Shown in pieces: positions 1 to 7,178 of a stretch of 11,537 nucleotides of DNA. Origin of the DNA: Dysgonamonadaceae bacterium. GTDB lineage: Bacteria; Bacteroidota; Bacteroidia; Bacteroidales; Azobacteroidaceae. Below the pieces are notes generated by a model that worked only from the letters and a program-made list of their open reading frames with translations, ran no database searches and was not told where the DNA came from. The first letter of the stretch is position 1. Each line of letters starts with the position of its first letter. Location of the stretch: NCBI GenBank assembly GCA_031284225.1, contig JAITAH010000259.1, positions 1 to 11,537 of the forward strand. The letters are read 5' to 3'. A program made the translations under genes and the position numbers.

Positions 1-1224
1 CTGCCAATGAATGGCCATTAACCATACCCATAAACTATAAGCGATTAGCGTTATGATTTCGATAAGCAACGCCGGCCGGGTATTTCCCGTTCCCGACACC
101 GATTGAAAGAAGATATTTCCGACCGACAAGACCAGTAAAACAAATAAAATCACATACAATGATGGAACAGACATCCGGATAAGCATCGCATCGGAAGTAT
201 AAATCCGCAAGGCCATTTCGGGAAAGATTCCTAACAGCAGCACAAATCCCAGACTGATCGCTAACGCCAACCGTACAATTTTCCATATCAGCGAAAGAAC
301 TTCGCTTTGTTTTCCGGATCCGATACTGTTGCTGACCAACGTGTTCGCCGTAGCCGACAGGGCAAACACGGGAATCCCGATAATCATGTAAAAACTGCGG
401 ATAATATTCGAGGCGGCCAAATTGGTTTCGCCCATTCGCTCGATGGCTAAGAAAAAGACAAACCAAGTACTGAGCGACAGGAAATACTGTATCATCAGAG
501 AAACGGATACGCCCAGAATGTTTTTGACCACCCGCAGGCTTTTCCGTATTCTGCCGGTGAATCCGTATTTTTTCAAGTCCACCGTTTTCAACGTATAAAG
601 AATGAAAAACAAGACCGAACCCGCTTCGGCAATCACGGAAGCTAATCCGGCGCCGGCGATGCCCATGGCAGGAAATCCGCAGTTGCCGAAGATCAGCGCG
701 TAATCGAAAAACACATTGGCAACCGCCATCAGAACCGCATTGAGCGTCAGAACCTTGGTGCGGAGAATCCCAACAAAAAACGCCCGGAACATCACGTTGA
801 TGGTGGAAAAGAATAATCCCCAAATGCGCACGTCGAGGTATTCGAGCGAAGCCCGCAACACGTTTTCCGACACGAGCGCCCGGCTCAAAATAGCGCCCGA
901 AAATGTGCGGGTAAGCAGGAAAATGACAACGGCCATCAACCACAGGAAAGCAGCGCCGCCCACCACAATTTCCCCGATTTTATTGTAACACGCTTCCCCG
1001 TTTCGCCGTCCGATCAGGATTTGCGAACCGGTACTGAACCCGAAAGCTATCTGAAAAACGGCGATATAGTAGATGCCGGCAATGGCCGAAGCGCCCAACT
1101 CCACTTCGCCGACGTGTCCCAGAAATGCGGTATCAATCACCTGAATCAGGTTTTGTATCAGCAGCGTTAACAAAACCGGATAGGCGATGTGCCAGATTTG
1201 ACGGAAAGAATAGGTTGTTGTCAT
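1..1224 (-). CDS. MATE family efflux transporter (C-terminus cut by window edge)
   Basis: Probable inner-membrane multidrug/toxin extrusion transporter that exports small organic molecules by antiport with H+ or Na+. My translation gives 408 codons from ATG at 1224 with no stop to the window edge; full MATE proteins are about 440-460 residues, so only the last membrane segments should be missing. The N-terminus reads MTTTYSFRQIWHIAYPVLL, followed by a helix containing NLIQVIDTAFLGHVGE, which is the classic MATE first-helix pattern with a conserved Asp. Further hydrophobic segments, GSQILIGRRNG and a second-half repeat (IGIPVFALSATANTLVSNSIGSGK) match the two-lobed fold. It starts 7 bp after the stop of the upstream GNAT gene, so it is the fourth gene of the panD operon. 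The substrate cannot be read from sequence. The family call is firm. Confidence 0.9.
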   Translation of the reverse strand, partial: MTTTYSFRQIWHIAYPVLLTLLIQNLIQVIDTAFLGHVGEVELGASAIAGIYYIAVFQIAFGFSTGSQILIGRRNGEACYNKIGEIVVGGAAFLWLMAVVIFLLTRTFSGAILSRALVSENVLRASLEYLDVRIWGLFFSTINVMFRAFFVGILRTKVLTLNAVLMAVANVFFDYALIFGNCGFPAMGIAGAGLASVIAEAGSVLFFILYTLKTVDLKKYGFTGRIRKSLRVVKNILGVSVSLMIQYFLSLSTWFVFFLAIERMGETNLAASNIIRSFYMIIGIPVFALSATANTLVSNSIGSGKQSEVLSLIWKIVRLALAISLGFVLLLGIFPEMALRIYTSDAMLIRMSVPSLYVILFVLLVLSVGNIFFQSVSGTGNTRPALLIEIITLIAYSLWVWLMAIHWQ

Positions 1225-1231
1225 TCGAGAT

Positions 1232-1822
1232 TCAGTCCAGCATCATACCCATATACAGGGTAGTAATTTCTTCGACAGCGGGATTGAGCCGCCGAATCAT
1301 TCCTTTTTGTTCGCCGGGGAAAAACGGTTCCTGTTCCAGCCACACGCCGTTTTCAGCGAAAAAATCCTGTCGGAGGGCCGCCCATTGCCGGGGCGATTTG
1401 AGCGCTTGATTAACCGGCGGATCCGGATTCGGTTCGCAAAGGCGAAACCCGTAGCGGGCATACATGCCGACCAGCGCTTTTTGCTGAGGAATTAAAAACG
1501 CATAATCATAGCCTTTTTTCACCATCTCGTCGAAAGCGGTTTTCAGGAGAGCATCCATACAGCCCCGTTTTCGGAAGGCGGGATGCGTCATGATTCCCGA
1601 CAAATAGCCGCCTTTCCGGACAGAATCGCCCGTCTTTATCGCATAGGGAATCATTTGCAATGCCGCTATCGGCCGGTGGTTTTCCGGATAAATCAAGGTT
1701 TCGTCATCCTGATAGACGGTATCGAAATAGAACTGAATAAACCGGTCTGTATCCTCCGGGAAACACAGTTTCCAAAGCGCTTTTAAGTCGTTTTTATATG
1801 AGGATGCACTGTATTGTATCAT
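1232..1822 (-). CDS. GNAT family N-acetyltransferase
   Basis: Predicted cytoplasmic acyl-CoA-dependent acyltransferase of 196 residues; the acceptor is unknown. Acetyl-CoA-binding motif A is visible around residues 74-95 (LSGIMTHPAFRKRGCMDALL), where R84-x-x-G87 makes up the usual Q/R-x-x-G-x-G/A loop in imperfect form (Cys88-Met89 follow the Gly). A motif-B-like YARYGFR lies at residues 121-127. It resembles the N-terminal part of Eis-like acetyltransferases but has no sterol-carrier-like C-terminal domain. A longer frame is open upstream to 1939, but the start at 1822 is chosen because it overlaps the DUF2156 stop in an ATGA arrangement (1822-1819), which suggests translational coupling, and because the upstream extension overlaps that gene and looks non-homologous. 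Third gene of the panD operon. Family is confident; specific function is not known. Confidence 0.88.
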   Translation of the reverse strand: MIQYSASSYKNDLKALWKLCFPEDTDRFIQFYFDTVYQDDETLIYPENHRPIAALQMIPYAIKTGDSVRKGGYLSGIMTHPAFRKRGCMDALLKTAFDEMVKKGYDYAFLIPQQKALVGMYARYGFRLCEPNPDPPVNQALKSPRQWAALRQDFFAENGVWLEQEPFFPGEQKGMIRRLNPAVEEITTLYMGMMLD

Positions 1823-2715
1823 TTTTCCCGCACAAACCCCTTTTCCAGCAAAACGACCGGATGATACGACAGTTTCGCTTGCCGCAACGATTCCAGCCCC
1901 AAATCTTCCTCGCGGTTGATGTAGCGGTAACCGGCGCAATTATGTTCGGCAAATTGCTGGTTCATCATGGCAAAGCCGCCGTCGATTTCGTACAGGCACT
2001 TTTCTGCATGGACGCCAAACGTATCGGCCGTCAGCGGCTGGCCGTAAGAATAGGCCAGAATTTCGCCGTTGATTCGCAAGGCGCCGCCAATCACGCCCAG
2101 TCGTTCGTAATCGGCAAAGACTTTTTGGGTAGCGATCCGTTCTTCAATCAGGGACTGCTCGCTGTTACAGCCGCCGTTTTCTGCACACCAGCGCTCGTAG
2201 AGTTTCAGACAATCCGGAATAATTTCCTTCGTAATCGGCAGATACTCCCATTGATACGTGCGCTTAAATTTGTGGATATGATTCCGCTTGGACTGATATT
2301 TCTTTCCGGTCAAATGAATCAAATCGTCCGACGCATAAATGTATTCATACCAACTCCGTTCCGTTTCGTACCGGAACCGGCCGGGCATCACCTGTTCCAA
2401 GCAATCGAACATTTCCCGCGTAACGGCATACAGTCGGAATTCGTCGTTTCGTTCGGCGGCGTCCTGCATCAAAACGGTCAAGGCTGTTTTCAAATCGCCG
2501 GCGCCCAACGGGAACAGGTAACCCGGCAAATCGCCCGAAACCTGAAACCGGATATACAAAAAGGCGTCTTGAACGGCGACAAACGTCGTATTGTACAAAT
2601 GCGTCCAACTGAAAATATTGGAAAACGAAAAATCACAATTGCGGAAAACGCTTTTATTGAAAAAAGCCTGAACGGTTTCTCTGTCGGTGATGGCAACCGG
2701 TATAAAAGGAAGCAT
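1819..2715 (-). CDS. DUF2156 (phosphatidylglycerol lysyltransferase C-terminal-like) protein
   Basis: 298-residue soluble protein of the DUF2156/LPG_synthase_C family. This is a duplicated GNAT fold related to the catalytic domain of MprF, which transfers amino acids from aminoacyl-tRNA to lipids; stand-alone bacterial members are mostly uncharacterised. Landmarks: CDFSFSNIFSW (residues 27-37), the basic GKKYQSKRNHIHKFKR segment (137-152), EIDGGFAMMNQQF (243-255) and YINREEDLGL (265-274). No membrane segments or signal peptide are seen, so it lacks the flippase half of MprF. The start at 2715 is preferred over the open extension to 2760 because the extension runs into panD and Bacteroidetes homologues, as I recall them, begin near this Met. 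It starts 4 bp after the panD stop and overlaps the next gene by 4 bp. Whether it acts on aminoacyl-tRNA, acyl-CoA or something else is unknown. Confidence 0.88.
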   Translation of the reverse strand: MLPFIPVAITDRETVQAFFNKSVFRNCDFSFSNIFSWTHLYNTTFVAVQDAFLYIRFQVSGDLPGYLFPLGAGDLKTALTVLMQDAAERNDEFRLYAVTREMFDCLEQVMPGRFRYETERSWYEYIYASDDLIHLTGKKYQSKRNHIHKFKRTYQWEYLPITKEIIPDCLKLYERWCAENGGCNSEQSLIEERIATQKVFADYERLGVIGGALRINGEILAYSYGQPLTADTFGVHAEKCLYEIDGGFAMMNQQFAEHNCAGYRYINREEDLGLESLRQAKLSYHPVVLLEKGFVREK

Positions 2716-2719
2716 GTTG

Positions 2720-3073
2720 TTATTTGAGAATTTTGTTGGTGGCCGTTTCCGGGAAAACAATTTCCGGCTTGAATCGTTTTGCTTCCTCCACGTCCATTAA
2801 CGCATAGGCCATGATAATAACGATGTCGCCGGGCTGGAATTTACGCGCGGCAGCGCCGTTCAGGCAAATCATTCCGGAATTGCGCCGACCCTTAATCACA
2901 TAGGTTTCGATGCGTTCGCCGTTGTTATTATTGACAATGTGCACTTTTTCACCTTCGATCAGGTTGGCGGCGTCCATCAGATCTTCGTCGATGGTAACGC
3001 TACCGATATAATTCAGGTTAGATTCCGTTACTGTAACCCGGTGCAGTTTGGATTTAATCACTTGAATAAACAT
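2720..3073 (-). CDS. panD: Aspartate 1-decarboxylase proenzyme
   Basis: Pyruvoyl-dependent cytoplasmic enzyme that converts L-aspartate to beta-alanine, the precursor that PanC joins to pantoate. The length of 117 residues is normal for the family. The self-cleavage site Gly24-Ser25 is present in NYIGSVTID; Ser25 would become the pyruvoyl group of the alpha chain. Residues important in the E. coli enzyme are at the same numbers: Lys9, Arg54, Thr57 and Tyr58. The [16 protein letters not shown] segment and C-terminal region are also typical. First gene of a four-gene minus-strand operon, preceded by a Bacteroidetes -7 element at 3098-3105. panC lies about 4 kb away on the other strand rather than next to it. 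Confidence 0.97.
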   Translation of the reverse strand: MFIQVIKSKLHRVTVTESNLNYIGSVTIDEDLMDAANLIEGEKVHIVNNNNGERIETYVIKGRRNSGMICLNGAAARKFQPGDIVIIMAYALMDVEEAKRFKPEIVFPETATNKILK

Positions 3074-3097
3074 ATTGCTGCATTAAAAAATCGTTCG

Positions 3098-3105
3098 CAA
3101 AGGTA
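3098..3105 (-). promoter_or_regulatory. Bacteroidetes -7 element of the panD operon
   Basis: On the minus strand this reads TACCTTTG, an exact match to the Bacteroidetes sigma-ABfr -7 consensus TAnnTTTG, 24 bp before the panD ATG. No clean TTTG -33 box lies at the expected 19-20 bp spacing. It would drive panD, DUF2156, GNAT and MATE together. Confidence 0.65.
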
Positions 3106-3138
3106 ATACAAATTTCAATCAAAACCATTATCCTTTTT

Positions 3139-3170
3139 TTTGACATTCCGGAAAATTACATTTATCTTTG
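3139..3170 (+). promoter_or_regulatory. Complete Bacteroidetes promoter for the DUF5618-like gene
   Basis: TTTG at 3139-3142 and TATCTTTG at 3163-3170 are separated by 20 bp, matching the Bacteroidetes consensus TTTG-N19-21-TAnnTTTG exactly. Transcription would begin a few bases after 3170, giving a leader of about 30 nt before the ATG at 3205. This is the best-formed promoter in the window. Confidence 0.8.
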
Positions 3171-3204
3171 TCGGACCATCCAAACCCAGTAAAAACATAC
3201 AATT

Positions 3205-3633
3205 ATGTCGCAAGAAGAACAACAAGCCATCCAATCCAAAGGATACGCCGAAGCCATCCGTTACATGGACAACGCCAAGGAAACCCTGAAAAAAGCGGGA
3301 AAAGAAGATTATTATTACAACGATCGCAAGTATGTAAGAATGGCCAGCGGCGCCGCATACAACGGCGCTCTGATAGCCTTAGACACTTACCTGATACTGA
3401 AAGGAATCAAAAAAGCCAAAGGTCGGAAATCCATCGACTACTACAACACACAAATTGTAAAGATTGATAAAAAGTTGCTGAAGCATTTAGGAAACGTTTA
3501 TGATGTTTTACATTTATCCGGCTATTACGATGGCGTATTAGACGCCCGCGTCATTCAGGCCGGGCTGGACGAAGCCTACAAAATTATCGAGTATATCTCT
3601 CCGGTTAACAATAATAATCAGGTCGCCGTTTGA
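3205..3633 (+). CDS. DUF5618-like small helical protein
   Basis: 142-residue protein that I match from memory to DUF5618, a Bacteroidetes family of unknown function. No signal peptide or membrane segment is seen, so it is probably cytoplasmic. It looks all-helical: a charged N-terminal helix (AEAIRYMDNAKETLKKAG), a tyrosine-rich turn (DYYYNDRKYVRM, about residues 35-46), an alanine-rich helix (SGAAYNGALIALDTYLI), a lysine-rich middle and an LHLSGYYDGVLDARVIQAG segment (about 103-121). The helix pattern loosely recalls HEPN-type proteins, but no R-x4-6-H nuclease motif is present. It stands alone, with its own strong promoter and 246 bp before prs. Real-gene status is firm given promoter, composition and start; function is unknown. 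Confidence 0.85.
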   Translation: MSQEEQQAIQSKGYAEAIRYMDNAKETLKKAGKEDYYYNDRKYVRMASGAAYNGALIALDTYLILKGIKKAKGRKSIDYYNTQIVKIDKKLLKHLGNVYDVLHLSGYYDGVLDARVIQAGLDEAYKIIEYISPVNNNNQVAV

Positions 3634-3832
3634 TACGCAGGTATCGAACAAATGTAAACCAGCGGCGATCTGCTCTTTAAACAACCAATTGATTTTAAAT
3701 ATATTAGATCATTTCTTTTCGTTCGAAATAACGGGAACGCATCTTTGGGATAGAAAACAGGAGCGATTTAAGCGCATAAAAATAATCCAAAAAAAAGTTA
3801 CTCAAATCGAAACCATATTCTAAATTTTCCAT

Positions 3833-3840
3833 TACTTTTG
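3833..3840 (+). promoter_or_regulatory. Bacteroidetes -7 element of prs
   Basis: TACTTTTG matches TAnnTTTG, 39 bp before the chosen prs start at 3880. No convincing -33 box is seen. The 3634-3879 gap otherwise holds only AT-rich sequence and a weaker near-match, CATCTTTG, at 3740-3747; no ORF or strong terminator is visible in it. Confidence 0.6.
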
Positions 3841-3879
3841 CAGAAAATTAAACGACAAGTAGATTTAATCCATCAAATC

Positions 3880-4818
3880 ATGGAAGCAAAAGTTCCCTAT
3901 AAAGTATTTTCCGGAAACAGTTCGCGCTATCTGGCAGAAAAAATTTGTAAAAACCTGAATTGTCCCCTCGGGCAAATGAACATCGAGCATTTTGCCGACG
4001 GCGAATTTTCCGTTTCTTACGAAGAATCTATCCGGGGCTACCATGTTTTCCTTATTCAATCGACTTTTCCCAATGCCGACAATCTGATGGAATTGTTGCT
4101 CATGATCGACGCCGCCAAACGAGCTTCGGCCAAGTCGATTATCGCCGTAATTCCTTATTTCGGTTGGGCGCGTCAAGACCGGAAAGATAAACCCCGCGTG
4201 GCCATCGGAGCCAAACTGGTGGCCGATATGTTGAGCGTCGCCGGTATCGATCGCTTGATTACGATGGATTTACATGCCGATCAAATCCAGGGATTCTTCA
4301 ACATGCCGGTCGATCACCTTTACGGATCCACTATCTTCATCGACGAAATCAAAAGCTGGAACTTGGCCAATGCCGTGATTGCCACGCCCGACGTAGGCGG
4401 CACTAAACGCGCCAACTCATACGCCAAACACCTGAATATTCCTATGGTGATTTGTTATAAATTACGCAGGAAAGCCAACGAAATATCGGAAATGAAAATC
4501 ATCGGCGACGTTCGCGGTATGGATGTGATTCTGGTGGACGATATTGTCGATACGGCAGGCACTATCTCCAAAGCGGCCGATTTGATGTTGGCCGAAGGCG
4601 CCGCTTCGGTTCGCGCCATTGCTTCCCATGCTGTGATGTCCGACCCTGCTTCTACGCGCGTCGATCATTCCGCACTGACTGAAATTATTTTTTCCGACAG
4701 CATCCCTTATTCTAAGAAAAGCGAGAAAGTGAAAGTTATTTCCGTAGCGGAATTGTTTGCCACCGCTATTTTACGCGTTTGCAACAACGAAAGCATCAGT
4801 TCGCTGTACTTAATCTGA
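3880..4818 (+). CDS. prs: Ribose-phosphate pyrophosphokinase (PRPP synthetase)
   Basis: Cytoplasmic enzyme that transfers pyrophosphate from ATP to ribose 5-phosphate, making PRPP for purine, pyrimidine, histidine, tryptophan and NAD synthesis. 312 residues from ATG 3880, the normal length. Visible motifs: FADGEFSVSYEESIRG near residue 38; the catalytic flexible-loop region YFGWARQDRKDKPR (93-106); TMDLHADQIQGFF with His132; TPDVGGTKRA (169-178); and the PRPP-binding loop VDDIVDTAGTI (219-229). The reading frame stays open upstream to a TTG at 3838, but that start would lie inside the -7 promoter element, so 3880 is used. The gene ends 5 bp before the end of the convergent DUF4270 gene. Confidence 0.97.
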   Translation: MEAKVPYKVFSGNSSRYLAEKICKNLNCPLGQMNIEHFADGEFSVSYEESIRGYHVFLIQSTFPNADNLMELLLMIDAAKRASAKSIIAVIPYFGWARQDRKDKPRVAIGAKLVADMLSVAGIDRLITMDLHADQIQGFFNMPVDHLYGSTIFIDEIKSWNLANAVIATPDVGGTKRANSYAKHLNIPMVICYKLRRKANEISEMKIIGDVRGMDVILVDDIVDTAGTISKAADLMLAEGAASVRAIASHAVMSDPASTRVDHSALTEIIFSDSIPYSKKSEKVKVISVAELFATAILRVCNNESISSLYLI

Positions 4819-4823
4819 TTCCT

Positions 4824-6278
4824 TTACCGTTGCCGATCGGCCGCTAACAGGTAAATTTTCAACGGATCTTTTTTAAGCGTTACCGCCGAAGGAAACAGGT
4901 AATGCGAAGTTGCATAATCGATGTTGGTAGAGGAATAATAACTTGTTGAACTGTAATAGGCTACTTCTACAGGCACTAAGCGCAACACCAGGGGATCGAT
5001 GTTCTTATCAATCGCATATTGAATCACATTAGCAATATTGCTGAACGTGTAAGTATAAGTTGACGTATTGAACGTTGTGAAATAAGCCGTTTTCCCATCC
5101 GCCGTTTTTTGTTTTTCAAAGAAATTCCGAATCGAATCCGGTTCAATCAACAACAGTTTAGATTGAGTCATAGAAGTTTTACTTGCCTTCGTCGTGCCCG
5201 GAAACACCCAATTATATGCCCAATCGGTGGGCGGTTCGGCCTCAATACTCAACCGAACGCTACTGAATTTCCGGTCGCCTATTTTTTGTTTGATGTCGCT
5301 CATAGGAATGGAAAGCTGAGCGAAAATACCCGCAGGCGTTTTCAGATACATCTTTTCCGCATTAGGAACTTCCCACAATTGCTCGTCGTGCGAACCGGCA
5401 TATTCGTTCAACTGAATCACTTCATTGGTAACGTCCAGCACAGCCACGTTTATCAAGGTATCCGTGCGAACATTAGTTATCTGCGTGGTATCTTCCACTT
5501 GCCTTGTCCACGAAGTATAGACGAAAACATCCGTTTTTTCCACTTCCAGTAAACAACCGCTGCCCAAGGTAGATTTCACGTACAGTCCGGGAAAAAACTC
5601 CGCCAACCCTTCCGGCGTTTTGAAAGTCATCCTGTCGGGATCGTTCAAGCAGGCTTTGTATTCGTCGTACAGCGACTGTCCTAATTCTTGGGGTAAAGGA
5701 ACCGAAACGACTTTGTAATTTCCATTTGTCAGATTCGCCAAATTGAGCGAATCGGAAATATTCAAATCGCGGGCGGTATAGGCTTTTTTCGCCAAAGGCG
5801 CGTTCAGATCGCAGTAATCGGCCGGAGTCAGCGGCGTATAATAATTTTCCGTCAACGGCGTACTTTTCCGAACCGGATAAACGGTAACTTCCATAGGCGA
5901 AAGCGAATCGCCGACATAAGTAACGTAAAGAATTTTCAACTGAATGGAATCTATTTTACCGCCGGTAAACGCGTCGATACTGTCAATCCTTGCCTGGGAT
6001 CCGAATCCTTGTGCGGGATAAAACTGGCAGATATATCCGGCTTTCAATTGTCCGTAGTCCGAATCGTAAAAATTACCCAGCAATCCGGTGATCGTTCTGG
6101 CATACAGCGCCGGATCTTTGATGGTTGTGCCGCTAATCAATACCGAATCGCCATAAGCAACGATTTTATCTTCGTCGGGTTGAATTCCCATCCCTACTCT
6201 ATCGAGCGTGCTATCACAAGATACCAGATAGATAAAACCGGAAAGAATTCCTATAAATAAAATTATTTTTGTCTTCAT
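4824..6278 (-). CDS. DUF4270 family lipoprotein
   Basis: 484-residue predicted lipoprotein of the Bacteroidetes-specific DUF4270 family, whose function is not established. The N-terminus is a lipoprotein signal peptide (MKTKIILFIGILSGFIYLVSC) with acylated Cys21. The residues after Cys21 (DSTLDRVG) are not strongly acidic, so there is no clear Bacteroidetes surface-export signal; it may stay on the periplasmic face of the outer membrane. The segment GLLGNFYDSDYGQLKAGYI (about residues 65-83) is the stretch I most associate with the family. The rest looks beta-rich, with many Tyr, Thr and Ser residues, and is rich in short degenerate strands. It begins 7 bp after the stop of the GT5-like gene and is almost certainly cotranscribed with it. 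Confidence 0.87.
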   Translation of the reverse strand: MKTKIILFIGILSGFIYLVSCDSTLDRVGMGIQPDEDKIVAYGDSVLISGTTIKDPALYARTITGLLGNFYDSDYGQLKAGYICQFYPAQGFGSQARIDSIDAFTGGKIDSIQLKILYVTYVGDSLSPMEVTVYPVRKSTPLTENYYTPLTPADYCDLNAPLAKKAYTARDLNISDSLNLANLTNGNYKVVSVPLPQELGQSLYDEYKACLNDPDRMTFKTPEGLAEFFPGLYVKSTLGSGCLLEVEKTDVFVYTSWTRQVEDTTQITNVRTDTLINVAVLDVTNEVIQLNEYAGSHDEQLWEVPNAEKMYLKTPAGIFAQLSIPMSDIKQKIGDRKFSSVRLSIEAEPPTDWAYNWVFPGTTKASKTSMTQSKLLLIEPDSIRNFFEKQKTADGKTAYFTTFNTSTYTYTFSNIANVIQYAIDKNIDPLVLRLVPVEVAYYSSTSYYSSTNIDYATSHYLFPSAVTLKKDPLKIYLLAADRQR

Positions 6279-6285
6279 TGTTATT

Positions 6286-7101
6286 TTATTTGCTCAATAT
6301 GTGATCATAAAATTCATTAAACACATCAATGTAGGTTTCTTTAGGCTGGTATTCGAGAAAAGGAAGTTTTTTTTCTTCTATGGCGTATTTTTTTATGACG
6401 GAATGAATCTGGGGACTGCTTTGTATCACGCCATCCGAGAAATTAATCGCTAATTTTGTAAGGGATTCAAAATCGGCTTTCTTTTCAATTGGGTTCAAGT
6501 CATCGTCCGTTACGCCTTCAATTTTTGCTTTTTGCGCAAATTTTTCACCGAAAGGCTGTTTGAAATCATCGTCATAGACCGAATAGACGACTTTTGAATT
6601 TTTGAAGCATGGGTCGCTCTTGTAATATTTCTTTATGTATAAAGGCGTTAAAGCGGTCATCCAACCGTGGCAATGGATTAAATCGGGCGCCCAACGCAGC
6701 TTTTTGACGGTTTCCATTACGCCGCGAACGTAAAAAATGCAACGTTCGTCATTGTCGGAAAATTCATTGCCGTTGGCGTCGTGCAACAGATATTTGCGCT
6801 GGAAAAAATCCTCATTGTCTATAAAATAAATCTGCATACGAGCCGATTGGATGGAAGCTACTTTGATAATTAACGGATGGTCGGTATTGTCGATAATCAA
6901 ATTCATTCCCGAAAGGCGAATAACTTCGTGCAATTGGTTCCGGCGTTCGTTAATCAATCCGAATTTAGGCATAAATGTTCTGATTTCTTTGCCTCGCTCG
7001 TGAATCCCTTGGGGGAGTTGCCGAGCAATGACAGACATCGCCGTTTCCGCCAAGTAGGGTGTGATTTCTGTCGTAACAAACAAAATTCTTTTTTCTGCCA
7101 T
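6286..7101 (-). CDS. Truncated glycogen/starch synthase-like (GT5 N-terminal) protein
   Basis: 271-residue protein similar to the N-terminal Rossmann domain of GT5 glycogen/starch synthases, which are usually about 480 residues. The opening LFVTTEITPYL and IHERGKEIRTFMPKFG (about residues 33-48) align with the start of GlgA, and DLIHCHGWMTAL (140-151) aligns with its conserved D-x-I-H-x-H-D-W motif. The K-x-G-G-L loop that binds ADP-glucose is missing: the equivalent stretch reads LAETAM (17-22). The C-terminal nucleotide-sugar domain, with its catalytic Arg/Lys/Glu, is absent; the protein ends cleanly and there is no trailing frame carrying it. Such short forms recur in Bacteroidetes as far as I know, so this is probably an evolved short family and not a recent break. 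Catalysis is doubtful; carbohydrate binding or a regulatory role is possible. It is cotranscribed with the DUF4270 lipoprotein and divergent from panC. Confidence 0.85.
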   Translation of the reverse strand: MAEKRILFVTTEITPYLAETAMSVIARQLPQGIHERGKEIRTFMPKFGLINERRNQLHEVIRLSGMNLIIDNTDHPLIIKVASIQSARMQIYFIDNEDFFQRKYLLHDANGNEFSDNDERCIFYVRGVMETVKKLRWAPDLIHCHGWMTALTPLYIKKYYKSDPCFKNSKVVYSVYDDDFKQPFGEKFAQKAKIEGVTDDDLNPIEKKADFESLTKLAINFSDGVIQSSPQIHSVIKKYAIEEKKLPFLEYQPKETYIDVFNEFYDHILSK

Positions 7102-7125
7102 TTATTAAATCCTTGATTGATGGTG

Positions 7126-7133
7126 CAAAGATA
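7126..7133 (-). promoter_or_regulatory. -7 element of the GT5-like/DUF4270 operon
   Basis: Read on the minus strand it is TATCTTTG, an exact TAnnTTTG match, 24 bp before the ATG at 7101. No good -33 box is seen; the expected -33 position falls on the -7 region of the divergent panC promoter. Confidence 0.65.
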
Positions 7134-7146
7134 GTAAAAAAAACAG

Positions 7147-7154
7147 TAGCTTTG
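7147..7154 (+). promoter_or_regulatory. -7 element of panC
   Basis: TAGCTTTG matches TAnnTTTG, 24 bp before the panC ATG at 7179. The place where its -33 box should lie (about 7123-7127) coincides with the opposing promoter's -7 element and is not a TTTG. Confidence 0.65.
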
Positions 7155-7178
7155 CACCGAAATTTTAAAATAAGCGAC

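Larger units (their letters stand above)
7122..7158. repeat. Perfect 9-bp inverted repeat between divergent promoters
   Basis: GGTGCAAAG at 7122-7130 is the exact reverse complement of CTTTGCACC at 7150-7158, with a 19-bp AT-rich spacer. Each arm carries part of one of the two opposing -7 elements plus the GCACC that follows it. The arms are 28 bp apart, start to start. Since both predicted transcripts begin outside or at the edge of the repeat, it is more likely a DNA-level control element than an RNA hairpin. Confidence 0.75.

Noticed and set aside
35..943. 302-codon minus-strand open frame
   Set aside because: It is a shadow of the MATE gene, which runs in a different minus-strand frame from 1224 off the left edge and translates to a clear transporter.
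1798..2727. 309-codon plus-strand open frame opposite the DUF2156 gene
   Set aside because: Antisense shadow; the minus-strand frame has family motifs and operon spacing, while this product resembles nothing recognisable.
3632..3645. GATAC-GCAG-GTATC hairpin at the end of the DUF5618-like gene
   Set aside because: Only a 5-bp stem, overlapping the stop codon and not followed by a T run; too weak to call a terminator.
3740..3747. CATCTTTG as a second prs promoter
   Set aside because: One mismatch at the important first T of TAnnTTTG and only TTTC at the -33 position; the element at 3833-3840 is better.
3838..3879. Upstream extension of prs to a TTG start
   Set aside because: It would begin inside the -7 promoter element, and the extra 14 residues do not resemble the start of PRPP synthetases.
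6286..7101. GT5-like gene as a frameshifted pseudogene
   Set aside because: The downstream sequence immediately enters a DUF4270 gene with no remnant of the missing GT-B domain, and the C-terminus looks like a finished protein.
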